From contig NW_026623100.1 of NCBI RefSeq assembly GCF_023065955.2, forward strand, positions 9,584,501 to 9,648,500: DNA of 64,000 nt. The letters are read 5' to 3'. The position numbers were made by a program, and so were the translations under genes. Positions 23,061 to 35,106 of the stretch are shown here, in pieces; the first letter of the stretch is position 1, and each line of letters starts with the position of its first letter. This DNA comes from Ursus arctos (taxonomy: Eukaryota > Chordata > Mammalia > Carnivora > Ursidae). The notes beneath the pieces are model-generated. The model searched no databases. It was not told the DNA's origin and saw only the letters and a program-made list of their open reading frames with translations.

Positions 23061-25370
23061 TAATATGATGTACAAATGTTTCATCAGAATTCCGTGCCTC
23101 TGACTAGACTCAGGCCTGCTCCCTTCAGGGGACCTTACGTTTCCGAGTGGGCTAGAAATGAAACCACTAGCTTCAAAATTTCAAAGACGAATTCTTGGAA
23201 AGTAAAATCCCGGTACTAATTTTACGTGTCTCTTATCAAATGATCTTGGCTGATGATACTTCAAATCCATATTCTGCAGGGAGCCCAGCTTTGAGTTATT
23301 GGTCGGGCTTCATTAGCAATTTAATGAACATATAACCATCTTACCACTTTCATTGTTATTTTAAATGATATTAATAAAGGAAACTATTTCTATTTGGTCC
23401 TTAACTACCTTAATATTTTAATGAAAGTTACAGTGATAATTGATGATAGCTCATACCTAAAAGACTAGTTACTTTAGCTGTTCCCATGGACATTAGTAAT
23501 AATTGAAAAGGCCATAAAAACTCAAGAAGAGGTGAAGACACGAAGATCAGGTTTTCCATATTTCCGCAAGAAGACAGATGCGGCCCTTGGGCACATTGGC
23601 AAGACCTGGGTGCTTGTGAACCCGACCACATGTGAAATGATGACCAGTTTCTTTTGCCGCCTTTTACAAAACATAAGAGATTATAAAGACCAGTTATTTA
23701 TGCCCGCCTGACTCTGAGTAAACTATCCAGAAGCTCAGAATTACTGTCACAGGGAACGTCTGACCATTCCCCTACCTCGAATTAGTAGAGGAATTTTACA
23801 AAAGTGGCTTATTGCACCTCAAGGAAATGGAAGAAAAATTGTGTAGTTTTTATGTAATGCTTCATTACTCTTATTAATATTGTTGTTCTATAGACATTTA
23901 TGGAGCTACTAGGAAGCTGATGAGCATGGCTCAGAAGATATAAACATAGCCCCTCTTCACAATCTGAATTTAAATAAGCTTGGAGATGGATAGTATAAAC
24001 ATAAAAATTCAGGTAAAGGAAATGATTTCAAGAAAGGAATCCTATGAATCTGCAAAGCTCATTATGAACTGCACGGGGAAGTTACTGACTTTTTTCAAAA
24101 GCATAAATAATAGGTATCTTTGTTAAAGAATACAAATCTGGAAAACAGTTTTAGAACTGCACGCTCTGTGTTTCCATCCCTGTGACCAGCTCTGGGACTT
24201 TTTTCAGCCCCTATGAGTTATTACTTCATTGCTTCTATCCAACAGATTCCTGGGCTGCCCTGAGTGTCGACTCATGCGCAAAAAGAAAACCTGACATCTC
24301 TGAAAGTAACCTGATTTTCTGGCCTTTGGTTGTCTAGTTTTCTTAGCCTCTGTCCATATTTAATTCAGATATTTGAAAGATATTCCATAGGCTTACAGAA
24401 TCAAAGAGGGCGGAGAGGATTGCTGCTTAAATCTATATGAAGTGTCCTGACCAGGATGCTGTTGAATGGGCGTGCAAAACAAGGCATGTTGGCAGGCGAC
24501 AGGAATCACCCATCCACCCCCTCTTCCACTTGCGAGACTTCATGTTGCCAAATCAAGAGTTTAATGACAGCTTTCTTAAGTAATTGATTGAATGCTTTAT
24601 ATGTTCTTAAATTTACTCTGGTCATTGATTATTTTTAGATTGTATCAATTTTCATAGAAGTACAGCCCCAGAGAACATGATGAGAATTGGAAGATATATG
24701 TCAGTGTGCACTGACAGAACAGAATTTTATTTCCTTTGTTTTTACTAAGATTTACTTATTATAAAGTAACATACTAAAGGGAGAGATCATGAGACTTTGA
24801 ATTAATTTGGAAGGCTCTGAGTATTTAAAAATCCACTACGAATGGGTAAAAATACTCTTAATGTGTCCCAATAGATGATTATTGAATGGAATTTTCCCTT
24901 CACTCTGAAGTACAAAAAGGTAAATAAATAAAAATTGAGGCTGAGTCTAATCAACAGGTAAGAGCATTCCATGGCAAGAACAATTTCTCCCAAAAGTTGT
25001 GTTTTAGCCACTTAAAATTCAACCAGAGTTTTATTCCGAGGTCAAATTGCCCTGCCTTGATTTTTCTTCTCAACTCATGCTAAGCTGTGCTGGCCTGAAG
25101 AATATTACCATAGTGGTTACATGAACGTCCTTGTCCTGCTGTTTTCTCCTACATATGACTACAGAGCTACATTTTATTGGATGTCTGTTTCAACGTAGAA
25201 CTTCAGTGTGAGGTACTTTGCAGTGTTTAATGCTAGCTAATCAAGGAAGGTTCACCTATAGCATCACATCTGTGGCATTGGGAAGAAAAGTGTTGAAGAT
25301 GAAATATAATAATGGGGAGATTTGATTTGGCACATTCATTAAGCACGCCTTGTATAAATACATATCTTTC
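23061..25370. other. Repeat-poor gene-free sequence
   Basis: Unique AT-rich sequence. The part 23290-23400 is rich in TAAT/ATTA cores (cattagcaatttaatgaaca, aaatgatattaataaagg). No gene is seen. Confidence 0.5.
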
Positions 25371-25445
25371 TTACCACTTTATCTCCAGCACCTGGATGAT
25401 GTCTCTCACACAGTGGGACTCAGTGAGTTGTTGAATGAATGAAGA
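25371..25445 (+). repeat. L2 3'-end fragment
   Basis: Contains 'atctccagcacctggatgat' and 'cagtgagttgttgaatgaat', the sense-strand L2 terminus. Confidence 0.65.
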
Positions 25446-25949
25446 ATGCACTCTTTTGTGAATTACATTGTTTTTGAAAGGAAGGAAATGAACACCTAGT
25501 ATCTAGATGATAGTATCTAGTCTCTGTTTAGCAACATCTATAGCAGTGGCAAACAAAAGTTATAGTTTGCTTCTAAGTTAAACTAGTATATTATGCTTGT
25601 AAAATTATTTCATGTTTCACTTAACGTTTTCATTGCATTCCAAAAATAGTCATGCTGGCTTCATGTGTTCTGTGACATGCAATGAATGTATGGCTACAGA
25701 ATAAGGGTCTTTAATAAAGTGCCAATGACAATTTCCATATAAAGGAGGTTCCCTGTCAGGGGTGCCAACAACTGTAACGGCTCCCAGGGGCTCTCAGTGT
25801 CTCCATATATTTCTAGTCCGCTCCCTTGCTCATTTCTCACAGTGGTGGTTCCAGCCTGCTAGGACCCTACAAAGCCCCCAACACAGCAGGTGATGGACAT
25901 TTCTACCTGACGTCTCATTGACATGCCGAATGCTTGTCCCAAGCGCCCC

Positions 25950-26690
25950 AGGTAGGCTCGTTAAGGATTTGGTTTCTATCCTGAAGGCCATAAAAAGCCA
26001 CTGAATGGTTTTAAGCATAGAAGCGGCATGATGTGATTGCTCTTTTACCAAGCCTGCTCTGGCTGCTATGTGAAGCATGGAGGTGGGTGAGGAGGGAAGC
26101 TAGGAGACAGGTTAAGAGGGAGGTGAGAGGTGATGAGACCTCAAGCTAAGGCGGTGTCGTTGGAGATGCACCAGAGTAGGCGGGCATAAAATATCTCTTG
26201 GAGGTAGACTCGACATGACATTGATGAAGTGGACGTAACAGTAAGACAGTAAGTGGGTTACAAGGTAGACATTCCCTGAGATGACCAGGATGGAGGAAGT
26301 TTAATAGAAAAGACCAAGAGTTCAGTTAAGACATTTTGAGATTTCTGTGAGCTATTCAAGTGGCTGCACAAAGTAGGCAGTGGGATAAACGAGCCTGGAA
26401 TTCAACAGTAGATTTGGGCTGGACATGAATGTTTGGGAGTTAAACATACAAATGGTATTCAGAGCCAGAGGAGGGCATGGCATGGCCTAGGGAATGAGTG
26501 TGGTGTGAGAAGTGAAGGAGGCTCAGGACCGATCCTTTGGAACCACCAGGAATAGTAGATGATTGGGGAGGAGCTGGCAAAGGAAAGCGAGAGCCAGGGA
26601 GAAGCCAGAAGCCGCCAGTGCTGTGGAATCAGGGAGATGAGGGGCAGTGAAGGAGAGCGTCCTGAGCAACAGGCCTCAGGCAGGACAGTT
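25950..26690 (-). repeat. L2 LINE fragment (antisense)
   Basis: In order: 'ctgaaggccataaaaagcc', 'gcatagaagcggcatgatg', 'tgctctggctgctatgtgaa', 'gaggagctggcaaaggaaag'. This is the same purine-rich antisense L2 family as at 2960-3745 and the best-preserved copy here. Open frames within it (for example 26559-26882) are repeat-derived. Confidence 0.6.
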
Positions 26691-27469
26691 CTGGGCCAAG
26701 GCTACAGTGGTCTGAGCAGGACAGGAGGAGGCCGAAGCGATACACGCGGAGGAAATTGCCTGCCAGCACCATCATTAATAAGCTCTCACAACAAAAGCAA
26801 GAAAGGTCTCCTAAAAATTCATGCAAGTTTATATTTTACAGTATACATCTGTGTCGGCTTTCATTTTAAAACACCACATTAGTACCATCAGGAATAAACA
26901 AACCCTTATCAGTTTCCTAGGTCGTTGGCTAAAGGGACAGATGTTTTTGTCCTGAGTCTGCTCGTTTTAAAAAAAACCATGCTAAACTGCAGAGAGCTGA
27001 CATCGCACAGCACGCTCAGGGTCCGGCAATCTCTCATCTCTCTCTGTGTCACAATATTGTGAGGACCCAGACACACATAAAAACAGAAATATAAATAAAT
27101 GTCAGCTTTTTTCCTCCAGTATTTCCAGTGATTCCCTGGCAACCCCTAAGAAGAGATGCTCAGAAAGCCACATAGAGGTGGGGAAGGTAACGTTCTCAGG
27201 CCACATCAGGGGCAGTTACAGTGATGAGAGCTTTTAAAAGAGTGGTGTCGGTTTTGTGGCATTTGAAGGAGTCTCTGACCAGTTCATCTTTTCAACAATC
27301 TCTGGGAAATACTCAACAAGAACTTTTTCAGTGGAGATGACTGAGAGATGTTCTTTTTGTTTTAACCACTGAGATGGTTATTTTTATCACACCGGCATGA
27401 ACAAAGGGTCTCAAGTGATCCCCAGGCCCCCTTTAGCCAATCTTTATATGGCACTTACCATAGGTCAGC

Positions 27470-27610
27470 TTTGTTCTTTGGTCTGTACCAGCTTTGTTCT
27501 GTTTAGTCCTCACAACAACCCTATGGGATATATGCCGTGAATTAATCCATTTTGCAGATATGAAAACTGAGGCATAGAGAGATGAAGGAATCTACCTAAG
27601 GCAACAGTTC
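27470..27610 (-). repeat. MIR SINE (antisense)
   Basis: The plus strand reads 'tcctcacaacaaccctatgg', 'ccattttgcagatatgaaaa', 'ctgaggcatagagagatga', which is the reverse-complement MIR core. Confidence 0.8.
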
Positions 27611-28276
27611 TCAAATACATAGTCTCTGAAGGCCCAAGACCCTTAGGATGGGTACACAATACCAAAACTATCCTCACATAATACAAAAATGCTGTTTTGT
27701 CTATTTTTTTCCCCCTCACTGTGTTGACATTCAGGGTCATTGGAAACAATGGAGGGTAAAAGTCAGGTGCCTGAGTATGAATCAAAGCAGGGCCACCAAA
27801 CTTTGTTAGTAGCCGTTGTATTCTCCATCGTCATGTACTCACAGTTAAAAGTCAGAACAAAACCCGTCAGTTCCATTTAAGAATGAAATTGATTAAGAAG
27901 CATGGAATTATTAATTTGATCTCGGTAGCTGAGTACATGTCTTTCTAATACTCTGTCAAAGTGGGAAATACGTGTAAGATCCCTCTGCTGCCCGCCAACC
28001 CGAGTGGAGTGGTTGTCTTGAGAAAAGCCACTTACTGGCACTGAAGTAAAATAGAACACGGTTTTACCTTAAAGAACAGCTGAGAGACTGACTCGGGTTC
28101 TCAAACTTGGGTATTTGGCAGACATTTTCCTGAAAGTGAATGAAGTGAAATTGTCACTTCAAGGAAAACTGACAGTGTTTGTTACTAATGATAAAACTTG
28201 AGATATCAAGCAAAAATTAAAATTTTAGAAAACTTGTATCTACCACCAGGGGCTTGACAACTACATTAACTTAAAC

Positions 28277-28486
28277 ACTGAAGAATTTTTTTTTTTTAAA
28301 GATTTTATCTATTTATTTGACAGAGATAGAGACAGCCAGCGAGAGAGGGAACACAAGCAGGGGGAGTGGGAGAGGAAGAAGCAGGCTCCTAGAGGAAGAG
28401 CCTGATGTGGGGCTCGATCCCATAACGCCAGGATCACGCCCTGAGCCGAAGGCAGACACTTAACCACTGTGCCACCCAGGCGCCCC
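28277..28486 (-). mobile_element. Can-SINE, first of a head-to-tail pair
   Basis: Antisense element with T-rich tail at about 28286-28297 and head ending 'ccacccaggcgcccc' at 28486. The flanking words actgaagaattttt (28277-28290) and tctgaaggattttt (28487-28500) match at 12 of 14 positions and look like its target duplication. Confidence 0.92.
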
Positions 28487-28699
28487 TCTGAAGGATTTTT
28501 TTTTTTTTTTAAAGATTTTATTTACTTATTTGACAGAGATAGAGACAGCCAGCGAGAGAGGGAACACAGGCAGGGGGAGTGGGAGAGGAAGAAGCAGGCT
28601 CCCAGTGGAGGAGCCTGATGTGGGGCTCGATCCCAGAACGCCGGGATCACGACCTGAGCCGAAGGCAGACGCTTAACCGCTGTGCCACCCAGGCGCCCC
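28487..28699 (-). mobile_element. Can-SINE, second of a head-to-tail pair
   Basis: Same orientation and nearly the same sequence as the previous unit, ending with the same head at 28699, and beginning directly at its right flank. Differences are scattered (for example cctagagg versus cccagtgg). A separate target duplication for this copy is not visible. Confidence 0.92.
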
Positions 28700-29217
28700 A
28701 TGATGAGACTGTTGGTAATATAAACAAACATGACTTTTTGATGTTCTATAATGAAATGTGTTAACATATGGAAGATCTGTATAATTCAGTGAACCAGTAT
28801 TTTCCAAATGACCGGTGCATACTGTCACATAATTGTGCATGTGCAAAAGATTCATTCAAAGTGCCAGAGAGACCAATGGATTTTAATGTAACGAAGTTTG
28901 AAAAGTTCATTGCTGTGAGCAGAGTTCATATTACAAATAACCTTGGTCATTTATTTCTAAAAACATTTTTGTCATGTAAAATCAAAATACAACACTGCTT
29001 TCATGTAATTGTTGATTGAGAGTCAGCCTTGAAACATCTGTAAAATAAGACAATTTTATGAGCATTTCATTATCATTAAGGCAATCAAGAATTTTATTCT
29101 GTTTATCCAGGTTTTTCATCAGTTTTCCTGATGGATCATAGAGATCCATTGAGGTGAGAAATAGAACAATGCTTGTGTTGTAATGTAAATACATATTTAA
29201 TAATAACAACAGCTAAT

Positions 29218-29420
29218 AGATCTTGAGAGTGCGTGCCTCCTAATGGGCCTGGTGCTTTGCTAGGCCCCTATTACTTGTAGAATCCCACTGAGGCAGGTAA
29301 TCTTCTATTCTTCATTTTACAGGTGAAGAAACTGAAATACAGAGAGGTTAGGTAACTACTAAGTGACAGAGCCAGCATTCAGACTCAGCAGTCTACTTCC
29401 CGAGTCCAAATTCTTGATAC
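29218..29420 (-). repeat. MIR SINE (antisense)
   Basis: 'cattttacaggtgaagaaac', 'tgaaatacagagaggttagg', 'aagtgacagagccagcattc': classic reverse-complement MIR core, with a longer diverged right flank. Confidence 0.85.
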
Positions 29421-29525
29421 ATTTTATGGAATTTAAACCAGTTTGAGGGACAGAGTGGTTTCTTTGTGTAATTGATAATTTTTCAAACATTCCTTCTTAT
29501 GGTTGCTAATTCAGGTTTTTGTTTG

Positions 29526-30215
29526 TTTTTTTTTGGCAAAAGCTTTATTGTTTTCCTCATCCCACAGATTGGCTGGAAGGCTCCCCATGGTTAAAAGCTC
29601 CCTCAAAGGCCCAGGAGGCCCCTAGTCTTTGAGGGCCAGCCATTTCAGGGTTCCTGGCACAGCCCACATGGGGGCCTGCCAACCTGCAGAAGAGGGTCAA
29701 GTGGTCACCCAACTCATCTAGAAAGTCATTTTCTAGGAAGTTGCAGGGATGGGGTCTGTGTGGGCCCATCCAGGAGGGCTGGTGCAGGTTCTTTGCAGGG
29801 CCAGAACATCCAGGGAGGGATCCCATTCATCCTAGCCAGCTTCCTGAGGAGAGGGCAGGAATGTCCTCCACCAGCTAGGGTTAAAGGGCCCATGTTCCCC
29901 AAGGCCACATCCTTGGGGTAGAAGTCTAGCTCCAAAGGGAAGTAGGGTTTGGAGGCTGATGCTGGTTGACCAAGCAGCTGGCTGTGATCTTACCCCAAAG
30001 GAGTAATTCTTTTGAATCTGGGAGCTCATGGCTTGTCAGCTGCAAGATGCGAACCACAGATAACAGTGTTTGCTGTTGCCAGAGGCAGAGGAGAGCTGAG
30101 GAGATGGTTCCTAGGATGAGGCTGGGGAGGAGCTTGGAGGGGTTTCAGAGGCTGGTCAGCTGTTCCACTCAAGCACTGGTGTTGAAGCAAGAGATAGACC
30201 CACAGGACCACCAAG
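29526..30215 (-). pseudogene. FTL: Processed pseudogene of ferritin light chain
   Basis: The parent gene encodes the light subunit of the cytosolic iron-storage shell. On the minus strand the copy starts near 30215 with text like the FTL 5' leader. It keeps an iron-responsive-element segment (30160-30194) and has an ATG at 30029 that opens MSSQIQKNYS, close to the FTL start MSSQIRQNYS. Frameshifts and a central deletion follow. Later pieces such as FLENDFLDELGDHLT match the FTL region FLETHFLDEEVK...GDHLT with a codon block missing. The stop region aligns at about 29613-29642. The 3' end has AATAAA (29544-29549, reverse strand) and then a T-run on the plus strand (29526-29534), the poly(A) tail. 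Introns are absent, so this is a reverse-transcribed copy. It is not translatable, and no clear target duplication was found. Confidence 0.88.
30160..30194 (-). other. Relic iron-responsive element in the FTL pseudogene
   Basis: Read on the minus strand, 'tctcttgcttcaaca' is followed by a ccagtgct loop region and 'tgagtggaacag'. The family motif has a bulged C and a CAGUGN loop. Both can be seen here, but extra bases in the loop side would disturb the fold. It is a fossil sequence; there is no sign of a functioning transcript. Confidence 0.7.
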
Positions 30216-33200
30216 CTCACATTTCTAAATTCTAAAGTCATTTTCTATAAAACTTACTAATGGGATCCCTGCAGATCAGCTGAGGAATCACGAGTTCACA
30301 GCCCTGGCTGATGTCACGTCCTCTAGCCCTTTGTGCCCTGCTCACTTTGGTGTGGTGAACTCCATACTGCAGGTTCTTTGTTATCCAGCCAATCGCTCAC
30401 TGAACATAAAGATTCCTATTCTTTATGAGCTTTTGGGAAAGGGATGAAATTAGTTCATGAAGAAGAGCAGAATTTTGAGTGTATCTCCTAGTAACAAATT
30501 TTGAAGAATATCTCATTCCCCCCTCTTTCCACAAAAGACCCTTGTCGTTATTCTGTGCCTTTGACTGTAATCTGGCACATCACTATGTACACTGGGGTGC
30601 TACTTGGGGTAACCCAGGGTGAGCTGTGTTACCCTGATGCTTCTCGAAAGGGCACAGTGGTAGCCCTTCTGGCTAGAGATAAGCACCTTTGAAGATTTCT
30701 TGTTCAACATTTCTTATTAGTTAATTAAGTCCTGTGCCCATCCCAACACTTCCTCAGGGCAAATGTCATCATTTTCAAGGTTATATTCCTGGAATTTTAT
30801 GCAGTAGGAGGTCTATCCTAGTCGTATTTTATTCCCCCCCTCCCATCTCCTGCTTCAGCCCTACACAGGACACGTGAGCATAGTAGGTGCTGGGTAAATG
30901 TTTATTGAGGAGTGCCTTCTTTTTATGGAAGGTCTTTCCTGAGATTTAAAAAGTACTATAATTCTATCAACCAAGCCATTACAAATAAATTGGGTATTTT
31001 CTGGGAAGATTGCTAATATCATCTGTTCCAAATCCTGGGCTTGTGTTGAATAGACTACAGCCCTCTCGGTATAGGCTTCCAGAGGGCCCACTTTGCTTGG
31101 GGTCAGTTCAGTGAGACCCTGCGCTGGCTGGGGCCAGGTGGGTGTGGCAGGGGCTACCTAGAAGTCCAGAACTAGGAACTTCAATTAAAAATGGGACTGT
31201 TGGATCTTCACATAGCTCCCTTTCTTCCTTATACAAAGAGACAGCCTCATACAAAGAGAACACAGTGTCCATCCAGAGAATAGTAACTTTATCCTCTTTG
31301 CCTCTTTGATTTTGTTCAGGGGATCATGGATGAAACTGATTAAAATGCTCGGGAAGCCACAGGGTCATCCAAGACAGACTCATGGTTCTCAGTACTCTTC
31401 CTCCATTCCTCATTATCTTGCTGTTTTCATACAAAAACTCCCAACCCCTTCTCTAGAACTTTCATAACAAGATAAAAGACCCCTCCCCCAAGTCCCTCCT
31501 GCTTCAGGACGCATCTCCCCTCAGGGCACCACCTGTCAGACGCCCCTCTTGCTTGCCCTGCTGTCTCCCCTTCTGGCCCGACATTGAATTTCAGTAGGTT
31601 GCGGCTAATGTTGAATATATTTCAAATGCTGTGCCCTCTCCGTGAACTATGAAGATAAGATTAGCAGATACAATTAGCTGCTTTAGGATTAAAAAACAAA
31701 TCAAAAGAACTAGATTTTAATTATTGCCCTATTGGTTATTACTACTTGGAACATTGTCTTCTATGATAGTCTATTTCTGAAGCAGGAAGAGAGTGGGAAA
31801 TGGGTAGAAATTAGAATACAGGATTTTTTTTCTTAAGGAAAGAAACCCAGCACACTTTCAAAAGCTGTGAAAGCGTTCTCATGATCTGGTAGATCCCATC
31901 TGTGCATTTTTCAATGACATACTTCAAGTACACAAGCTACAGTCAAAGGACCTAAAAAAAAAAAAAAGAAAGAAAGAAAGAGAAACGTGGGTGTTAATGA
32001 GAGGCCCCAGCTTGACAGCTGTGGGGAAAGCTAATCTCTCTCTCCACGTGCCCACCTGTCCCAGGGGCACGATTAGCATGCTCACACTTCCTGGAGGAAG
32101 TCTGGCATCCTGAAGTGTCACCCAGAGTCCAGAATGCCCCAGTGGATGCATCATGGTGGTGTGAGGTTACCCTGGCTCTGACCCCAGCACTGTCCTTTGG
32201 AAACCACAATGAAATTGCTGGAAGCTATGGTGAGCCCCTCCTCTCTGTTTTCCTTACTGGGGGTGGGGGGTATGGATGGAAAGAACATTCTCAAAGAACA
32301 TTCTGACCATGAGATATACGACATCTGCAATTCTCACTTATCTAGGGAGGTTATCAGATGACCTTCTCTAGAGGCTTTTAGAGAGAGGGGGCTGCCAGCC
32401 ATCTTTTTGGAAATGCAGGCCCTGGGGACACTGTGTGATGGATTTCTTGACTGCCGGAGGTTTCTTCCAGTCCTGTGATACTAGTAAGTTATTCTTGGTC
32501 ACTGCGGCGGTAATTAGTTTTCCAACAGGCTGACTTAAAAACCCATCTGCCATAATACAACCTGAAACTCCCTAGTTTCTCCTGGGTTTTGCTCCTGTTA
32601 CCAATTCCATTCAAACCCACTATGACAATTTTTAATCATTGTTAACCATGTTTGTGAGTGACCATGACTATCAGAATTCTTCCTAAAAAGGGATTCGGAG
32701 AAGGAAATACTCCCTGTAATATTAGGGAAGTTAATTTGCCAACTTCAATTTTCTCATCTTTTGGCCTTCTGTTTCAGTTTTTGGCTTGGTTGAAGTATCA
32801 TTGGGAGAAGAATTGCTATAACTTCCTTTGAGTGCTTTTATATCATTATTAGATTTTCAGGACTCTCAGCACCTGAACACCGTCAGAGACTCCCCTGTCT
32901 TATGAGGCAGAACCTGCCTGTCAAAGCTGAAAATGCCAGATACTTGATTCCCTAGCTTCCCTTAAAGCTGGGACTTAGACCCGTGATCTAAGCTCTGCCT
33001 GTCCAGTGCATCCCCTCCAGACGTTAAATCAGAAGCAGGAGGCATGAGGAGGTTGGGAAAGCATGGAATCTGCTCTAGTTGGGGGGCAGGGAGGGCGGCA
33101 ATGGTGGCGGTTTGCTGCAGTTTTCTTGTAGCACCATCCTCCCCACTGATAGTGATGTGAGCTCATCATTCACAGCAGAGGTGTGCCCCAGACCAGCTTT

Positions 33201-33539
33201 GCAGGTCTCCTGGAGAGTCTCTGCGACACCCAACAGCCTCTTTAATAAATGCCCTTTCTGTTTAATTGCAGTGTTGGTTTTTTGTTACTTTCTGCTGAAA
33301 CCATGTCAAGAGTTAGCCTCTTCCTTACCACGTGGAAGAACTGGAAAAGAGATGTACAGTGTAGCACGTGGATGAGCGTAAGCCACTCTGCGGGAGGGAG
33401 CTCAAAATTCGTGTCTTCCGCTTACATCCAGTCGAAGACTGAAGTGTAGCTTCCAACTTGGCCTTAACATCTTCAGCAAATACGGACTCACTGTCTTCAG
33501 AAGGCAGCCCAGTTTGTTTCTGGAAAGCTCTGAGTATTG
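30216..33539. other. Gene-free sequence with minor repeats
   Basis: Contains an L2/MIR-like tail at about 30868-30912 ('catagtaggtgctgggtaaa') and an A-run with (GAAA)n at 31953-31985. A pyrimidine-rich patch at 31420-31600 could be a faint LTR piece, but that is not convincing. No gene is seen. Confidence 0.5.
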
Positions 33540-33632
33540 GAGGGTATTTCTCTTACCTTACAATTCTGCCGCCTAGCATAATGTCTGACACATGATAGGA
33601 GCTCAACAGGTATTTGTTGAATGAATGATTCA
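33540..33632 (+). repeat. L2 3'-end fragment
   Basis: 'gcctagcataatgtctgaca', 'catgataggagctcaacagg', 'tatttgttgaatgaatg': sense L2 terminus. Confidence 0.75.
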
Positions 33633-33839
33633 AATATAATGTCCATCACTGGCTCTTAATTTTGCCCATAAAAGCCTCATAGAGTAACTCTAATCTCTTA
33701 TCTGCATCATAACCCTTCAAAAATGTGAGGGCTTTCTGACATACTTGAGTTCTCATATCCTCTGAGGGAGCATTTTCAGTGATGTCATGTGCTCCTCTTC
33801 TTTGGTCACCTTCCTCATGGATGCATCTGGAACCCAACA

Positions 33840-34130
33840 CAGTGCACTACCTTTGGTCCATAAATAGGATTATCCTCCTCTTTTTCTATGTAATTAATCC
33901 AATTAATTTGTTGATTAACTTTGCCTAACTCTTGACTCCTGACTGCAACTCTTCCAAGTCCTATCCACACGAGGCTGCTAAGTCGCAACTCATATATTCT
34001 TGGAGTTGTGTCTTTGTGTCTAAATATAATTAATTCTCATGTATCTCTATTACATTTCATTTTGTTGGAGTGACCCATCCAACTTAGTGAGATCATTCTG
34101 AATTTAATTCTGTCATCAAACACATGAAGT
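33840..34130 (-). repeat. Ancient CR1/L3-type LINE fragment (antisense)
   Basis: 'tgtatctctattacatttca', 'ttttgttggagtgacccatc' and 'gaatttaattctgtcatc' follow the antisense order of mammalian CR1/L3 elements. Sequence from 33640 may belong to the same element. The long open frame 34124-34597 starts in its right edge. Confidence 0.5.
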
Positions 34131-35106
34131 TATGTGTGGCTAAAATAAGCAGTGTGACAGCCAGGACCTTCTATGCTCTTGTAAATAATTCTTTGGTTTA
34201 CTGTTTAACCACTGTCTGTTTCCAGAGTCTATTGCTTATAGGCCAAAGCTGCCCACATTTTTCCTTGAAGAGTTCCAAAGAGCCTGCTCAAAAAAGCTGT
34301 CCCACTTCCACTGCCCAGGATGGTTCCCTGTTGCTGTCTCCCCCAGCCCTTGATGGCGGGGCCACTGCAACTCTACCTATGCCATTGTGCCCTTGGAGCG
34401 TTTTCTCTACCCACACAGCTTATGTTCACTTCTATTCATCATCTAACGTAAGTGTTGCTTCACTGTCTGATTTCCCTCCGCCGTGTTCTCAGCAGCATGA
34501 GATCAACAGAAATTGTTGTAGTGTTGTCAGATTGACTCTGTTTAAGGATCTCTTTTCTTTCTATTTAATGCTACAGAAAGTTCGTAGGGGATACTAATTA
34601 AAATGCCTAAGAAGCAACATGTGGCATCAGTATCACCTCAGTCTCCAGCTGCAAAGAAGGCGTGACTCTTGGCCCTTTTGTTTGGGAGTTTTTGGGGGCC
34701 TAGATGTTGCTGAACTCTGTCTATCACACTCCCAAAGAACAAATCGGCCCTTACTTAACATTTCATGTTCAGTGAACACATTGGATTGTGAAGCAGAATG
34801 GAAGCAAAGCTTGCAGTTCTTTCCTTGATGAAGTTCTTTGGTCACTTGCAGGACTCCCTGACATCTGCTGATGCGTTAACCTCAGGCTTCTCATTGCTCA
34901 TTGTAGGTGCATTTGCAATAGAGCGGTCATAGTGTCTGCAAAGTGGGCTTCATTCAGAAGAGCCATGAATAGGCGGCCTTTGAATAACTGGTCAGATGGC
35001 TGGTCATAAGGTCTTTTCATGACATTTGTAACCTATTAACTTGAGAGATTCCACCAGAGAACTAGATGCACAGTTTTAACAGTCTACAGATCTGTGTTTA
35101 TGCTTT
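34131..35106. other. Gene-free sequence
   Basis: Holds the second-longest chance frame in the window (157 codons, 34124-34597, Ser/Leu-rich). It has no recognised domain, and its start lies in an old LINE relic, so I do not call a gene. Confidence 0.5.

Larger units (their letters stand above)
28110..28965 (+). pseudogene. hAT-transposase-like relic, interrupted by two SINEs
   Basis: Two blocks (about 28110-28276 and 28700-28965) are continuous once the SINEs between them are ignored. Conceptual translation of the right block gives peptides such as HMEDLYNSVNQYFPND and RPMDFNVTKFEKFI. These resemble the C-terminal part of hAT-transposase-derived proteins of the GTF2IRD2/ZBED5/FAM200 kind. 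Stops interrupt the left block and the right block ends early. It may be a decayed retrocopy of a domesticated gene or a transposon remnant; the parent family is recalled from memory and not certain. It is not expressible as an intact protein. Confidence 0.45.

Noticed and set aside
31420..31600. Pyrimidine-rich segment with 'gataaaagaccc', LTR-like
   Set aside because: No clear ends, target duplication or family match.
34124..34597. 157-codon plus-strand open frame
   Set aside because: It begins in an old CR1/L3 LINE relic and shows no recognisable domain; chance is sufficient.
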